64,000 bases of DNA from Cardiocondyla obscurior (Eukaryota > Arthropoda > Insecta > Hymenoptera > Formicidae). The position numbers were made by a program, and so were the translations under genes. The DNA is taken from assembly GCF_019399895.1 (NCBI RefSeq), contig NC_091872.1, forward strand, positions 3,294,395-3,358,394. The letters are read 5' to 3'. Position 1 is the first letter of the stretch. Every line of letters begins with the position of its first letter. Shown piece by piece: positions 38,561 through 52,591 of this stretch. The notes under the pieces were generated by a model that made no database searches, had not been told where the DNA came from, and worked only from the letters and a program-made list of their open reading frames with translations.

Positions 38561-39458
38561 CCTAAAAAAAGATACATATGTCAGATACGTAAATTCTATT
38601 TTCTAGACAAAACAGGTCTAAATTACTTATATTTATTATACATAAAACAAAAAAGTATGTAAGTATATTACTGCTAAAAAATTTTCCGGTTTGTGCATAA
38701 TATTTTACATAAAATTTTAGTAAATTAACAGTATTAATCAGAAAAATAATTAAATTATAATTAAAATAACATTTTTATATTGTATTGTTCATAATTTTTT
38801 TTCGACTATATTTAAACTTTATTTTCTTTTCGCGCTTTCACCTTTTTCAAATTGGTACTACCGACACTTATCACACTGAATTTTGCTACTGTCTACTATC
38901 TATATATATGTACCGTCTATGGCATATTAGATTTCTGTTCGTTGAGTTACTTTTTAAACAATTCAAATGTAACACATTTCAAATAACAAATCGCTTTTGC
39001 TAAACATACCCTTGGTACGAAAAAGAGATCTCTTACCTTCTCGAGGTATTTTTACATAAAAACTTGTTACTCCTAACCAAGAAAACCTCTGCACGTTGTG
39101 GCGTATATTGTTCTTATGCTCAAGCTGACCAACTTTACGCGGATGAATTATGGAACTGCCTCTTTCCGTTATCAAATCAAATAAAAATTAATTTCATCGT
39201 TTATTTATTCATGTTATTTTACTTACCATGCCTAGAATGTACTATGTTACATTACAAACGATAGATGCGTCAATTTTTTTCTGTTCTTCGAATCAAGCGT
39301 ATGGTTGACGAACCTGGTATGCGACACGCCATTCGTGTCATTTCTCCAACTAAACACGATCAGTGGTCGGGAACTTGGGAAGTTCAGAATGTCAGGATAG
39401 TGCAGACTGCGGGATAGTGTTAGTATCGTAGCGGTATAACTCGTAGGTTCGTCCAAAA
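38561..39458. other. ITPA-Rpn8 divergent intergenic region
   Basis: About 0.9 kb of AT-rich DNA between divergent genes. It presumably holds a shared promoter and the ITPA non-coding first exon. No coding exon seen. Confidence 0.5.
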
Positions 39459-40148
39459 ATGCCGAGTCAAGAGGTTGTGACAACAAAAGTTGTGGTTCAC
39501 CCGCTGGTGCTGTTGAGCGTGGTGGATCACTTTAACCGCATGGGAAAAATCGGAAACCAAAAGAGAGTCGTCGGCGTACTTTTGGGCTGCTGGAGGGCCA
39601 AGGGTGTCTTGGACGTGTCGAACAGTTTTGCAGGTTAGAACGGACAATTACGCTATAAATGTTTCTTTAAATATCTTTCTAGTTAAATTATTTTATTTTT
39701 ATTAAAGCGCAAAGTAGCGTAAAGAATAAATCGCCCTTATCTTTAAAGCCGAGTGCGATATAAAAAGATGAAACATTTATTTCAGTACCTTTCGACGAGG
39801 ATGACAAGGATAAAAGTGTGTGGTTCCTCGACCACGATTACCTAGAAAACATGTATGGAATGTTTAAGAAAGTTAATGGTGAATATTTTGAGAGCTTGTA
39901 GAAGGCTTGTAGATTTTCTTTGAATGGATTTTTGATCGAGAAACTCCTGTTGATTTTTAGCTCGCGAGAAGGTAGTGGGCTGGTACCATACTGGGCCTAA
40001 GCTGCATCAAAATGATGTTGCCATTAATGAGTTAATTAGAAGATACTGTCCTAATTCAGTTTTGGTCATTATTGATGCTAAGCCAAAAGATCTTGGACTT
40101 CCTACCGAAGCTTATCAAGCGGTTGAAGAAGTGCACGATGTAAGTTTA

Positions 40149-40181
<33 letters not shown>

Positions 40182-41022
40182 AGTAGATTAAAGGCATAAT
40201 TTTACTGTTTGATTGAGTTTTCTATGTCTGAAACTGTCAATTAATAATATAATATTTAATATATAAATTAATTTATATATTATTTATAAATTAATTTAAT
40301 ATATAAAAAAAAATTTAATATATAATACATAAATTAATTAATAATTCCTTAAGTATTTGTATTTGATTCTTTTCTTAAGTTTGTAATTTTGAAAAAAATG
40401 TTTAATATTTAACGAAAATTGTATGTGCAGGATGGTTCTCCTACTTCTAAAACTTTTGAGCATATTCCAAGTGAAATTGGAGCTGAAGAAGCAGAAGAAG
40501 TTGGAGTAGAGCATTTATTGCGAGACATCAAAGATACTACAGTTGGTACTCTAAGTCAAAGAATTACAAACCAATTACTTGGTTTAAAAGGTCTTCACGA
40601 ACAAATTCGGGAAATTAGAGATTATTTGCTTCAGGTATCTATTAACCGCTAAAACGTTTTATCTTACTATCGCTAAGAGAAAGGATAAATAGAAGAAATT
40701 TTTTTCGCAGGTTGGTAATGGGAAATTGCCTATAAATCATCAAATTGTTTATCAGCTTCAGGATATCTTTAATTTATTACCGGATATGACTCAAAGTAGC
40801 TTTGTCGATTCGTTATATGTCAAGACAAATGATCAGATGCTGGTTGTATATTTAGCAGCATTGGTTAGGTCTATAGTGGCGTTACACAATTTAATTAATA
40901 ATAAGTTGACCAATCGTGATGCTGAGAAAAAAGAAACTGATGGAAAGAAAGATACAAAGAAGGAAGAAAAGAAGGAAGAAGAGAAAAAAGGAGAGGAAAA
41001 GGTAAAAGCTAAAAATCAGTGA
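39459..41022 (+). CDS. Rpn8: 26S proteasome regulatory subunit Rpn8 / PSMD7
   Basis: Non-catalytic MPN partner of the deubiquitinase Rpn11 in the proteasome lid. Exons: 39459-39633, 39786-39878, 39961-40139, 40431-40634, 40711-41022; 963 nt, 320 residues (human 324). The N-terminal MPN domain runs from VVHPLVLLSVVDHFNRMG through RVVGVLLGCW and VVGWYHTGPKLHQNDVAINE to VLVIIDAK. The JAMM metal ligands are replaced (HTGPKLHQND instead of HxH...SxxD), as expected for Rpn8. The C-terminal helices include TQSSFVDSLYVKTNDQM, and the tail is a KEKE-type run rich in K and E (about residues 290-320). Poly(A) signal at 41247. Convergent with artichoke. Confidence 0.98.
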
Positions 41023-41886
41023 TCGTAGTATTTCTGAGCGTGCTCAGCTACAAGATTGAGACTGTTAAAGTTGAGGACAATGAATGACTCTGTGTGTAAT
41101 AGTCAAGCCTGTTCGCTATTTGTACAGAATTATATCCCACTTATAAATAATAACAGTTTTAATACGTATTAGAAACGGCAAATTGATTTTCAAACTGTTC
41201 TTGTATGATTCTGTGAGTTTTTAATATATTAGGGGCAAGAGAAGAAAATAAATGATAACTCAACATTTCTGTATTTTCAATGTAATAAACGATGTAGTAA
41301 ATATATCGAAAAAATTTAGAACTAAGACATTTTTACAGAATAATTTAATCATTATTTCTATTTGATCGCGAGCAGCCTGTATACAGGAGATACAATTATT
41401 TATTTTCTCTCGATTTTATTCATTACTCAACTAGTAACATAATATAAAAAAAATAATTGATATATTCTTTCAAACTACTTCAAAGCATATATTGCTATAA
41501 AAAAAATTAATGTTTTATTTAACATGTGTAATAAATATGAATATTTTTATTTTTCTCAAATACAATTTATTTTATTATGAGGAAACATTAATAATAAAAT
41601 AATCTTTTATTTATACTGTTCTATTAATTTATCATCGATATAAAAATGCTTTCCTACTTATAAGTTACCAGAAAGAATATACAAAAATCTAAATGTATAT
41701 AATTACATCTTTAAATCTTTTTTTTTTTTTTTTAATATGTTTTGAATATATATAGCAAGTGCCATATTTGTCCCTCAATGTACTACAATATTTATTAACA
41801 AATATTACAATATATTTTATATATATAATTTAGGAATTAATTTATTAAAAAAATATTTAATCTCCGTTGTAAACTCTAAATTGCTT
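41023..41886. other. Convergent 3' region of Rpn8 and artichoke
   Basis: AT-rich, no gene. AATAAA on the plus strand at 41247-41252 suits Rpn8, and on the minus strand (plus-strand TTTATT at 41841-41846) suits artichoke. Confidence 0.55.
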
Positions 41887-44800
41887 TCATATCAAAATAC
41901 TAAAAACGAGTAAAAGGAACCATGGATAAGTATCTTTTTCCGCGGCACGGCTGTAAGCTATGCCTACGTAAGGTTCTAAATTCGTGTCGTTATAGTGTTG
42001 GAAATACCAGTTGAAAGGATTGTTGTCTATCACTTTTACATTATCCTCGATGACGAACGCCTCCTTCTGGCTTTCGGTCGTCGTTTCGTCAATGATTTCG
42101 CTTTTTTGAGCCGCGCCGGTAATCGATTTTTGTTTTTCCTTGGATTGCTCGGTATTGTAACTGACATACGGCGAGGCAACTTTGGTTATTGTAGATCTGC
42201 CAAATGGACGTAAATTTATAGATCCCGAAGACGGTACTTGTCCCCCTGGGATCAAAAGCGCGGACAAAGCGGATGCTTCTGTTCCACGAAAAGTCGTAGT
42301 TGTGGTTTCTTTGGGCCGTGAATTTGATATAGAAAACGTTGTGGACTCTAGATGTGGAATCAATTCTGTATCTATTTTTGTCACAATATCCGAATCGTCT
42401 GCAACAAGTAAAATAATTTATTACTTTATAGCTTTTTGTCGAATTAAATTTTATTAAAATATAAAACATACCGAATTTTTCGTGAGAGTCAATTGTTATA
42501 CTGCTTAAAAGAGAAGTTGGATCATTTTCATATTCGGATATTTCTAAATCCCAATCTTTGTGTCCGGTTTCGTTTTCTTTCGATGGTATTATTTCTACTG
42601 CTGCAGTAACAGTTTCCTTAATCTGCTCAGTAATCATAGCTTTTTTCGTTTCAGCTATTACTGCTTTTGGTGTGGTCCAAACTATTTTGTTAGCGATTTC
42701 CATCTGCGGCTTTTCTATGAATCTAGTGTCCTCTGTATTTACTTCTAAACTCTCGCCATCATAAATCTCGGTGGACACCGATGTTTCGTGAGCTTCTTGC
42801 GAAGAATCTTCTTCCACAATTATTGAAACGTTATTTTTTACTGCATTCGATGTATTGAAGCTTAGTAAAAAATTAATAAGATTTCAAAAGATTAATTAAA
42901 GGTAAATATTCGTATATCATAAATTAATAAAAAATAAGTTATACAAAAAAAAAGTATTTGAACGTTTACCTAGTTCTATTGGTGGTAGACAAAATCTTAT
43001 GAGATTCAAAACCAGTCGATCGAACGAATGTTGTAGTAGATGCTTCTTCCTTTTCTCGGAAACTCGTTCGCGGTTTTCCGGACTTAGAAATAATTTTTTC
43101 CACTTTAATCACAGTGCTGTTTCCGCTTTTTCGAGGACGTTCCTCTTGTACATGTGCATTGCTCATATTTGACGATTTCGAAACGTTCTCATGCTTCGCG
43201 TGTTTTTCATATGTTAATCTGGGATCGGCAATAGGCATAAATCCACTTTGACCGCGCGGCAATGGTACAAAGCCACCCCTGTGAATTTCCGGCTCTGTGG
43301 GCGGAAAGGATCTATAACGTCCCCGATTAGGTTTATCCGATAATGATTCTTTTCTTTCCGCCTTTCTGGCTGAATGTCCCCACAAATTAAAGTTCAAATT
43401 CGGCAAAGGTAGACCGAAGAAGGTAAAACCAGAGCTGCTGGGAGATGGTGGCATTGCGGGATTTTTTTTTACTGGTGCTGTAGCATTTTTCTGCATTTGA
43501 TGTTTCTGTTGCGTATGTGGCGGCGGATAAATGAGCTTCACGGTCTGAGTAGGTGCGCTGATAGTAGATACGTTGGGTGGCGACGTGTTCGTATCGCTTC
43601 CGTTGTCTTGATAATCTACGTACTGGTAAAAGAAATCAGAGTCCTGGGAAACGGAGGGCTTCTGCGTCGAGGAATCTTTTAGATTCATCCACAACGGTAT
43701 CGTCTCTGTAATTCCAAATGCTGGCAAGTTTTAATATAATTTAAATCATATTAATATAATCTATTTGTTGAAATTTATCTTTCCGGATTTATAAATTCTA
43801 AATATATTTTTATAATAATAAAATTATTGCTTTAATTTTTCTGATTTAACTAATCAAGTAATTGTATGCTCGAATGTTTTTGTGATTTACCAGATGAAGA
43901 AGCCGAGGGCGTTGCGACGTTAATCATTTCAGCTTCGCATCCTGGATGAACTAATTCTACGTATCTTTCACGTTTACAATCTTGTCGCGATAATCTAAGT
44001 TCTCTGAACAGAGAACCATCAGCACATCTAGGACCCTCTGAGGAAGCTTGCTGCAGCCATCCTCGCAGCCAAAGCATGCCGCAAGAACAGGATAATGGAT
44101 TTCCTTTATTAAAAATAAAAATAAAATATAAATAATCGGCATCGTGAATTTAATCTATATTATATTTAAAATTACCGTCGATATCTAAGACAGCGATATT
44201 TGATCGTAGCCTTTTGAAAGCGTTTTCGGAGACGGCGGTCATTCGATTGCTTCGCAGACTCAGTACCCGCAATCTCGGCATATCGTCAAAAGGTGAACCG
44301 TGCACCCCGCAAATCCGATTGTTGTCCATCTGTATGCAGAAAGGAAAACGATTGTTAGACGACTATGTAAAGCGGCTCAGCTATCTCCCTAATTAACGAT
44401 GCAGGCGTACGAATAATTGCTCCGCCAGCAGAACGGTTCGTCTCGCACCACGGTTCACGCTAGAGTTTCACTCTCGACGAGAAAGTATTCTTCTTTATTA
44501 GCGAAGACTCTCGCACTTTCATTGTGTTATTTATGATACTTTGCAAGTTAATTCGGAAAATTTTTTTTTTTCACAAATTGTGTCGCAGTGACTTTTTTAA
44601 TTTCTGATCATAAGAAAAAATTTTTTTTTTTTGAATGTGAAATATTTACTAAAGCAATATAAAATTTTTATTTTAAATACCTTTAATTCCACCAGCCACT
44701 CCATAGCTGCTAAACTGTCACTGGAAATTTTGGATAATCGGTTGTAACTGAGGTCAAGGACCTCCAATGATCGTAAGCTCTCCAGACCGACGTATTCTAA

Positions 44801-47800
44801 ATCCGGCAGGTGATTGTGACTTAGATTAAGGAAAAGTAAATGTGGCACGTTAATGAAGGCATTGCTAGCGATTTCTTGAATCCGATTCTCTTGAAGTTCC
44901 GTGCTTTGTAGCAACGGTAATTCGGTGAAAGCGCCACTAGGGATGGACTAGAAGAAACGTGTACATTGCATTAAAGAGAGATTGTCTTTTATTTAATTTG
45001 GTGCATAACATAATCGTGAAATTGTTATTACCTGCAATCGATTTCTGCCGAGTCGGATGGCCTGCAACTCCGGTAACGCTCTGATCGCATTTCTTTCGAT
45101 TACCCTGAGATCATTGTTTTCAAGATCGATTAGAGATAACCGCGGTAATCCATCGAACGCACCCTCCCTCAGCTCTCGTATGTGGTTCCTAACTAGTTTC
45201 AACTCTAGCAAGGACGACAAGCTGCTTAAAGTTTCCGGCGATAGGATGTTCAGCTTGTTGAAGCTCAAGTCGAGGACTCGCAGAGCTGTTAAGCCGTGCA
45301 GCGATCCCGGTAACTCGGTCAAAGTATTGTGTGACGCGTACAGTTCACGAAGGTCTCTGTAATTGACATTGATGTTATCGTTTTGGGTGTTAAAATGAAA
45401 CTTTCTCTAAAGCAAAACTAACAAAGATACTTGGAAACGTGCAAAAGGATAAAAAGTTCTTTAAACTTTTACATTGTTATTGGGCATTAACAAATTTGCA
45501 AGATCTAAAAAAGAATTATGATATCATTAGAACGTGCTTTGTCGACGTTTAAAACTTAGATTAAAATTAAATTAATATAAAAATACTTCGTGTTTGATCG
45601 ATGCAGTTAAGTTGATAGGCGAAGTTAAATAAAATCGCGTATAAAATCGAGGTAAAGTATTGTCAAATTAGTCGACACGCCAGGCCGATGCTACACAACG
45701 AGAAAGAGATATTAGCGTGTGCACGAAAAACTTTCTAGGTACAAGTTAAGAGTGATGCAACTACGAGTGAAACTACTTTTCCACTAGAATATAAGACCGC
45801 GAAATAATACACAAAAAAAAAGGAAAATTATTTCCATTGTTTTAAGCATGATATACTGAATTTTAACGACCAAAACAAACGATACTAATTATAATAATAA
45901 TTAAAATACAATAATAAATTTTAAAATTTATGAAAAAATTTTTTATATACGGAAATAAAGCGAAACTTTTAAATAAATATTATAAATTATTGCATAAATT
46001 ATAATACTAAAACTGTCGAATTTTTTTTACCTCGTATTAGCAAAGGTAGCGTGAGGAATTTGCGCAAGATTATTTCTACTCAAATCAACCCTTTGCAGTC
46101 TCGTGTTCTCTTGAAAAATATCAGGTCGCAAGACCTCCACTCGATTGCCGCGAAGGTTCACGTCCATCAACGACATTAGGGGCCGAAAGCTTCGTCCGTG
46201 CAACGTTACCAGGCGATTGCATCTCAAGTCGAGCTGCTCCAACCCCGTGAGGCCGTCGAAAACGCCGTCGTCTAGGAGTCTTAGAGCGTTGTAGCCTAGA
46301 TTCAGTTTTTTCAAATTCTGTAAGTCACCCAGGGCACCAGGTGGAATTCTTTCGATCCCATTTGAGCTCAAATCCAACGAGCGTAGGGCTGGCAGAGCTA
46401 AGTCCTGAGAAGATACCGTTGGCAGAGCAACGATGCGATTTTTGGACATATGAAGATGTTCGATGTCTTTCGGCAAACCAGGAACCATTTCTAGCATACG
46501 ATTTAAACTAATATCCAATTCGTACAAATTTGTTAGATGCCGAAACGTTAAGGGGTGGAGGACGGACAAGGCGTTTCCGGAAAGATTCACGTGCTCTAGT
46601 GCCGGCGTACCCAAAAAGGACTCAGGCTCGATAAGTCCTATGGCATTACCGCTAAGATCCAGCCGTCTCAGATTCGGCAGATTGGCAAATAAACGTGGCT
46701 CTATGTGACGGAAATAATTTTCTGAAAGATCCAAACCCTGAAACCGTGCATGTTCTTCTGAAGAAAGATTTTTTTAAGGTTAAATAAAAAAAATCAACCA
46801 GTTACCGAAATAGTAAAAAAAAAAAAAAAAAAAAAAATTGTAGAATTAATATTCAAGAAATTTAAAAACAGCTTACCTTCAATGCCGGCAAGTTCCAAAA
46901 GGGAGCTTCCAGGAGATTTGATAAAGAATTGTTTTTCAGCCTAAGCTCTCTGAGTGCTGGCATTGCCGTGAACGTTTCTCTTTGCAAAAAAGCTAGCCTG
47001 TTATGATTCAAGTGAAGTCTCTCCAAAGTAGGATGGCCTCTCAGAGCACCAAATGGTATTTCTTCTAACTGATTGTGGCTAGCATCTAGAAACTTGAGCC
47101 TCGGCAGAGCCTCGAGCACCGATCGTATCTCGGCGACGTGACTGAGGTCGTTATTAATCAGCCACATCTCTTCCAACGCATTTCCACCTCGCTGCGGGAA
47201 AAATTCCGGGTGGATGCGGTGAATCAGATTGTGATTTAGGTCCACGGATTTGAGAGCCGGCACGCCTTGAAAAGCTCCGGCGAATATCTCGGTGATGTAA
47301 TTGCGCGACAAATAGAGCCGCGACAAAACCGGAAGGTCGACGAAAGAGCCTTCGCCCAGTCGATTAATACGATTTCGATCCAGGCGTATTACTGACAGTG
47401 ATGGGAGGTCCATACAAGCGCGACCAACCATACCGGCATCGATTATTGCGTTGCCCACCAGCGAGATGTCCTTGAGATCTGGAAGATCGATCATGGCGCG
47501 CGGGTGAATCCAATGGATCCCGGAATCCGTGATGTTGATTAGCTCCAACCGGGGTAGGCCTCGAAAAAGCCCGGCCTCCAGCCTGGTCAGTCTCGGACTA
47601 CCTAATACGTGCAGCTGCTCGAGATTGGGAACGTCGCGGAAGTTCCTCGGGACGAGCTCTAGCAAAGCTGGCGAGTTGATCTGAAGGTACCTCAGCTTCG
47701 GTAAGCTGGAGAACCTCGGCAGTCGCTTCATCACGCGACTCTGCAGCGTCACCGCCTCGACGCCCTGCAAATTCTCCAAACTGTCCACAGGTAAGGATCG

Positions 47801-48297
47801 CAGATCTGGCTCGACGATGAAAAGCTCCAGCAAGGAGTCGTGCAGCCCTTCCAGCCAGCCGGATGACACCCGCTCGAGGCGGTTATTTCGCAGCATCAAG
47901 CGCAGAACTCGTAAGGTCGCGAAGACTTTGCCGGGCAGACTAGGGAGGTTGTTGTTCTCTAAAATTAATTCGTCCACCGGCCGATCCAGGTAATGACTGA
48001 CTGCATGCAGACCCTCGAGGACCTTTGGTAATTCGCTGTGACTACACCTGTGCGAATGCATAGCGTTCAAAATTGTTCATTTAATTACCTGGAGTATATA
48101 TACGTATGTATATATCTCTGCATCTAAACTTGCCATATCTGAACTTCCATGTCGCGCGTGGAGCATCTACATGGTAGTATCTTTTCTTGCAGGGGACACC
48201 CATGTTCCGGATCTAATTGGGCACCGGCACCGATGGAATGAAGTGCCAGGAGCCAGCCGACTATCAAAAGCCCACCGTCCTCTGACGGCTTGACCAT
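41887..48297 (-). CDS. atk: Artichoke, secreted or surface LRR protein
   Basis: Leucine-rich-repeat protein which in Drosophila is an extracellular component needed for ciliated sense-organ neurons. Ten exons: 48297-48134, 48047-46877, 46737-46031, 45356-45032, 44947-44681, 44329-44176, 44103-43891, 43720-42970, 42860-42472, 42398-41887; 4653 nt, 1550 residues (Drosophila about 1535). Order: signal peptide (hydrophobic LLIVGWLLALHSIGAGA); cysteine-rich LRR cap (CPLQEKILPCRCSTRDMEVQ); about 30 LRRs (residues about 70-930); C-terminal LRR cap (GNPLSCSCGMLWLRGWLQQA, later CADG and DCKRE); then a long Ser/Thr/Pro-rich tail with the conserved FTFFGLPLPNLNFN and GFVPLPRGQSGFMP; a hydrophobic C-terminus PWFLLLVFSILI suggests a GPI signal or short anchor. 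Intron 1 needs a GC donor (gcaagt), which restores the family's QIWCSHS junction. Confidence 0.93.
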
Positions 48298-51200
48298 CGC
48301 GCATTTGGACCGTAATCTACGATCGCGAGTACCAGTTCCTCATTTTCTGGAATATGATATTGCATTCGCCACGCGAACGGACGAAATTACAGGACATCAA
48401 GAAACGTTAAGTAAGTGTTTAATTTTAAAACATTCAGCCTTTCTCATAAATTATGTATTTTACAAATTTACAATTGAAGTTTATTTAGAATTTTTTTTTT
48501 TAATAATTATCTTTCTCACCGAGCAGCACGATAAATATTCGAATTTTTTATCTATTTGAAGAATCCGTTATTGTGCCATCAAGCTATCGCTCTTATGTGA
48601 TTTTACGCAAAATGCTATTTGTGGCCAAAAAACTTATTAAGAAACGATAATAGCGACAACTGTCGCTGTTTCGACATGTCGAGGGTTACGCAGCGCTTCC
48701 GCGAAGACGAGGTGACGAATGCGCGGCTAAAATTTAGAAATGTTAGCGAAACACCGCCGTTTGATGGGATTTTAGATGTTAAGAGCCCTTGGACGTCACG
48801 GTACGCCTCTGTATCCTGAGCACGATTCCACGCACTATGTACGCGTGTACACACGTCACGGTCGCAGACGACAAAATTGATGTCCCGTACCGTAAGCGAA
48901 GTTAAAGACCGCTAGGACAATCATTGTCCGTAATAATTGTCGTCGCGCGAGCACGCTTCTGATGTATAAAGTGATGACCGACGAGCAAAATTGGAGGGTG
49001 AATCGCAGATTAGGATTAAAAATTCACACTTTGAAGAGAAAGCTCAGGGACATGGTTGTATCTTGAGTTACATTACATTAAAAAAATTTTTTTTTGTTTC
49101 TTAAACAGTATTATTATGCAGAAATGCAAAAATATATGCAGTAATTTAAATGCTATTATATAATTGCATTTAGAAAATTATTATATTTATGTTTTGCAGC
49201 ACATTACTTACGTTCGTTTTATTATGTAATGTTTTCAGATAATATTTTGCGCAATTATAGTCGTAAAAAGAGAAAAAGTAACTTGCAATTAACGTTTTAC
49301 ATTAATGGAAAGATAAAGGCTTTTAAGTATCCTATCGTGCAGAAAAACTTCGATTTCGTAACGTGCTACTGTAAGAACAAGAAGCAAACAATTGGACGGC
49401 CTGAAAAACTACTCACACGTGAATAACATCGATATAGTACGATCAACGATGAAACGATTCTAATTGTAAGTGTAAATTGGATTGTATGTGATGCAATAAT
49501 AAGCAGGTGTGTCTTGATGCATCTGTTTTCGCAGTTTAAATCGCATTTTAAGTCACGTTTGTAAAATTGAACAAAAATTATAGCATTAATATTAACGACC
49601 GTGAGTTTAAATAAAATAAAATTAATAGCTAATAAATATTGTAACTGATTTTAATATATTAGTTTTAAATATAAAGTATAAGCATATTAACTGCAAAGTG
49701 GAAAAACCGCTCTATCCAGTGTAATAATTTACCAGTTTATTAATAAGACTAGCATAAATAATAATTACATACTAATTTCACTTAGATGTAGCAATAAAAT
49801 TGCAATTTGACATAACAGAGTAACAGATGTAATACTTAATTGAATGCCATATTATGTGCATATTAATTTTTTCTTTATTAACAAATAATTGCATTAATTG
49901 CAAGTTTTTGTTCTTTTTTATGATAACGTTTATGTGAAATATTATTTCAAAGTATAACTCGCATAATTAACTGTCTTCCAATATCAGTATTCTGAATTTT
50001 AGTCACTCAACATCGTTTGTTTGGCCTCGAATGGGTATGGATGCAATTTTAGTGAAAGTGATATTCATTTCCTTGATATTTCGCTGTCAGTGACCTCAAG
50101 CGTGCATCTCACTTTATCGCAAATGGTAATTTTATGTCATTATGCAACTATAGGTACACGAGGAATATTGTGATTTTCAAGACATAGATATTCATATAAT
50201 AATACATTTTAGTCAATATTAAGCAGATTTCTAGTGACTTGTTTTACACAATTATTATACTTTCTAAAATATCTTTTTATGAATTATTTGATTTTATTAA
50301 TTTAATTTTTATATTATGTTTTAATAAATCTACGTTTACCTTTTATATCGGTAGTGGACACCAAATTAGCGCTTTGCTTCTAAAGTACTCTTACGTTTCT
50401 CAGCGAAAACCAAATTCACAAAAAAAAAATTAAAATTTTTTCTTGAAAATTATTTGCACTCAATTCTTATGTATAAAATTAACATATATTTTTTTTTCAG
50501 GTTTACGCACACATATACGAGCGTCTTATCTTCAACGTCTCCGCGGACACGAGTATAGCTTTTCGTAATCTCGTTACGTACTAAATGCAGTGAAGAAGCT
50601 GTTCGCAAAAGCGTGGTGGCCTGCACAAACTTGAGGGGAGAAGATGATGGTGCCATGGCGTGGGTGATGGCGGGAGAGACACGAAGAGAATTGCGAAGTG
50701 CGTGTCCAGCCACCGTGAAGACACGCTTCCAGGAAATTCTTCCCTTTCCCCATAAATCTCACCGATCGCCGAATGTGTACGATTCGGTATAGGTGAAAAA
50801 TTATCTTTTTGTTCATTTTCCGCGTTGCATGTCTGATGGAGCAATTGAAGAAGTCGATTGTTCTTCGAGTAAAATCGCTAAAATGCTTATTAGAAAACAG
50901 GAAGGGAATACTCAGTAATTTAAGTAATTTTGAAAATGTGAGATCTCTCATGTCACAAAATATTAAATTATATAGTACTTTAAAATGCTTTTTGCGAAAG
51001 CTATAATAATTCAAGTCATTTATAAAAATTCTAAAAGCAAACTGGATCAGCAATTTTAATAAATATATTTATTTGCATATCTACAGATTTACAATGTTAT
51101 CACCAGTAAAAATGGAACTAATATCAATAAGATAAAATATAAAATAGTATAAGATAAGGTATACCGATAAGATATTAAAATTTTGTTTATAATATGCAAA

Positions 51201-52591
51201 TACCAAGAAACTTAAAAATTTGCGCGCTTTAAATCATACAATTAGTCGCGATACGTTCAAATGCAAAGGTTGATCAGTATAATAGTGTGAATAAATCGTA
51301 ATTATATTTGAGTCACAAATAAATTTTGAGTAAACAGTGATCTATACTGCTCATCATAGTAAGCGACAGTAATGCAAAATACTTGCTGTTGAGATAGTTA
51401 ATTTGTAAGATCTCTATCTCTTTTTTTTATAAAGCATTTCTTTTTTTACCAATATGATTTATCTATTAAAATCATTATATCGTTGTTTCATCTGTGAACA
51501 TTTCTGAGATTTTATCTTGCGTATCGATGTAATGTAAGCGAAAGTTCTTTTAGAACCTTGATATATGCATATGCATCCACAAGCAGCTTGTTTATGTTTT
51601 TCTTTTTACTACGCGGAACGTTAAGTAACCGGTTTAAGATCATTACAGAAAAAAAATTGTCTCGCTATTGGTCCATACTGGCCAAGCCTCCATCGAGGCG
51701 TCATAGATAAATAAGTTAATTACAAAATTTAATCAATCTCCAGGAGAAAATAGATTAAAAAACAATTCTAAAATTGTTATAATTATAATTAACATTTACG
51801 AAGTAAATTAATTAAAAATATATAATTATAGAACACAGATGAAATACTTTACAATTGAGTTAATGCATATATTAATATCTGTAAATGTCATTTAGGATAA
51901 AATTTTATGATTAAAATGAGTGTACTTTTATGAAAATTGAATCCTCTGGTTGATGTCGTCAAACGAGTTGTATATGCATAAGATCGAGACACATTAAGAA
52001 CCGTTTAAAGTCCTTTTTACATAAAGACTCGTTCACACTAATGTAAGCAGAAATTATTATTTGTATTGCATTTTTTATTCTTTTTACGAATTCTTATAGA
52101 AATGTTCTTTACAAAGTATAATGTGCTTCGTGCAGATACAAATGCCTAGAGATTATTTATTTCGCGGAACATGTTTTTGAAAAAAAAAAAAACTAAGACA
52201 TATTACACTTAAAAAATTAATTGGAATGCAATCGGTTTACTTTAGGGAGCAAAATATATATTTTCTGCTTCTTTGCAACATAACTCTTGTCTATGTAGTG
52301 TGAACGTATGCGTACGATTATACCTAACGTGAATGGGCCTTTATTAAATACACAACTGAGACAGCATCCGTGTTCTAACTGGTTTTGAAAATGGGTCGTG
52401 ATATAAGGTAGAATTATTGCTTGAGCTTCCAGTTGTTTATAGACTACCAACAAGGAAAGGTTTAATCGATTTCCTTCTTATACAATTATTTGTGCTTGGT
52501 GTAGTAATAACATAAAGACGAGTGGAAAGCGCCTTAGGTTTTTTTTTGAATTTTTACTGTACGAATATCAATATTATATTGAAAAATAGAT
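48298..52591. other. AT-rich artichoke-TDH intergenic region
   Basis: 4.3 kb between divergent genes. Mostly AT-rich with no recognisable coding exon. Local islands of higher GC occur near 48600-49020 (artichoke-proximal, possibly promoter) and 50500-50780. A 34-codon ORF (48962-49066) and a 28-codon open stretch after a good acceptor (50501-50584) have no recognised similarity. Confidence 0.45.

Noticed and set aside
47990..48070. Start of artichoke at the internal ATG near 48070
   Set aside because: That ATG lies in the intron; the true first exon at 48297-48134 supplies a signal peptide and the LRR cap, joined by a GC donor.
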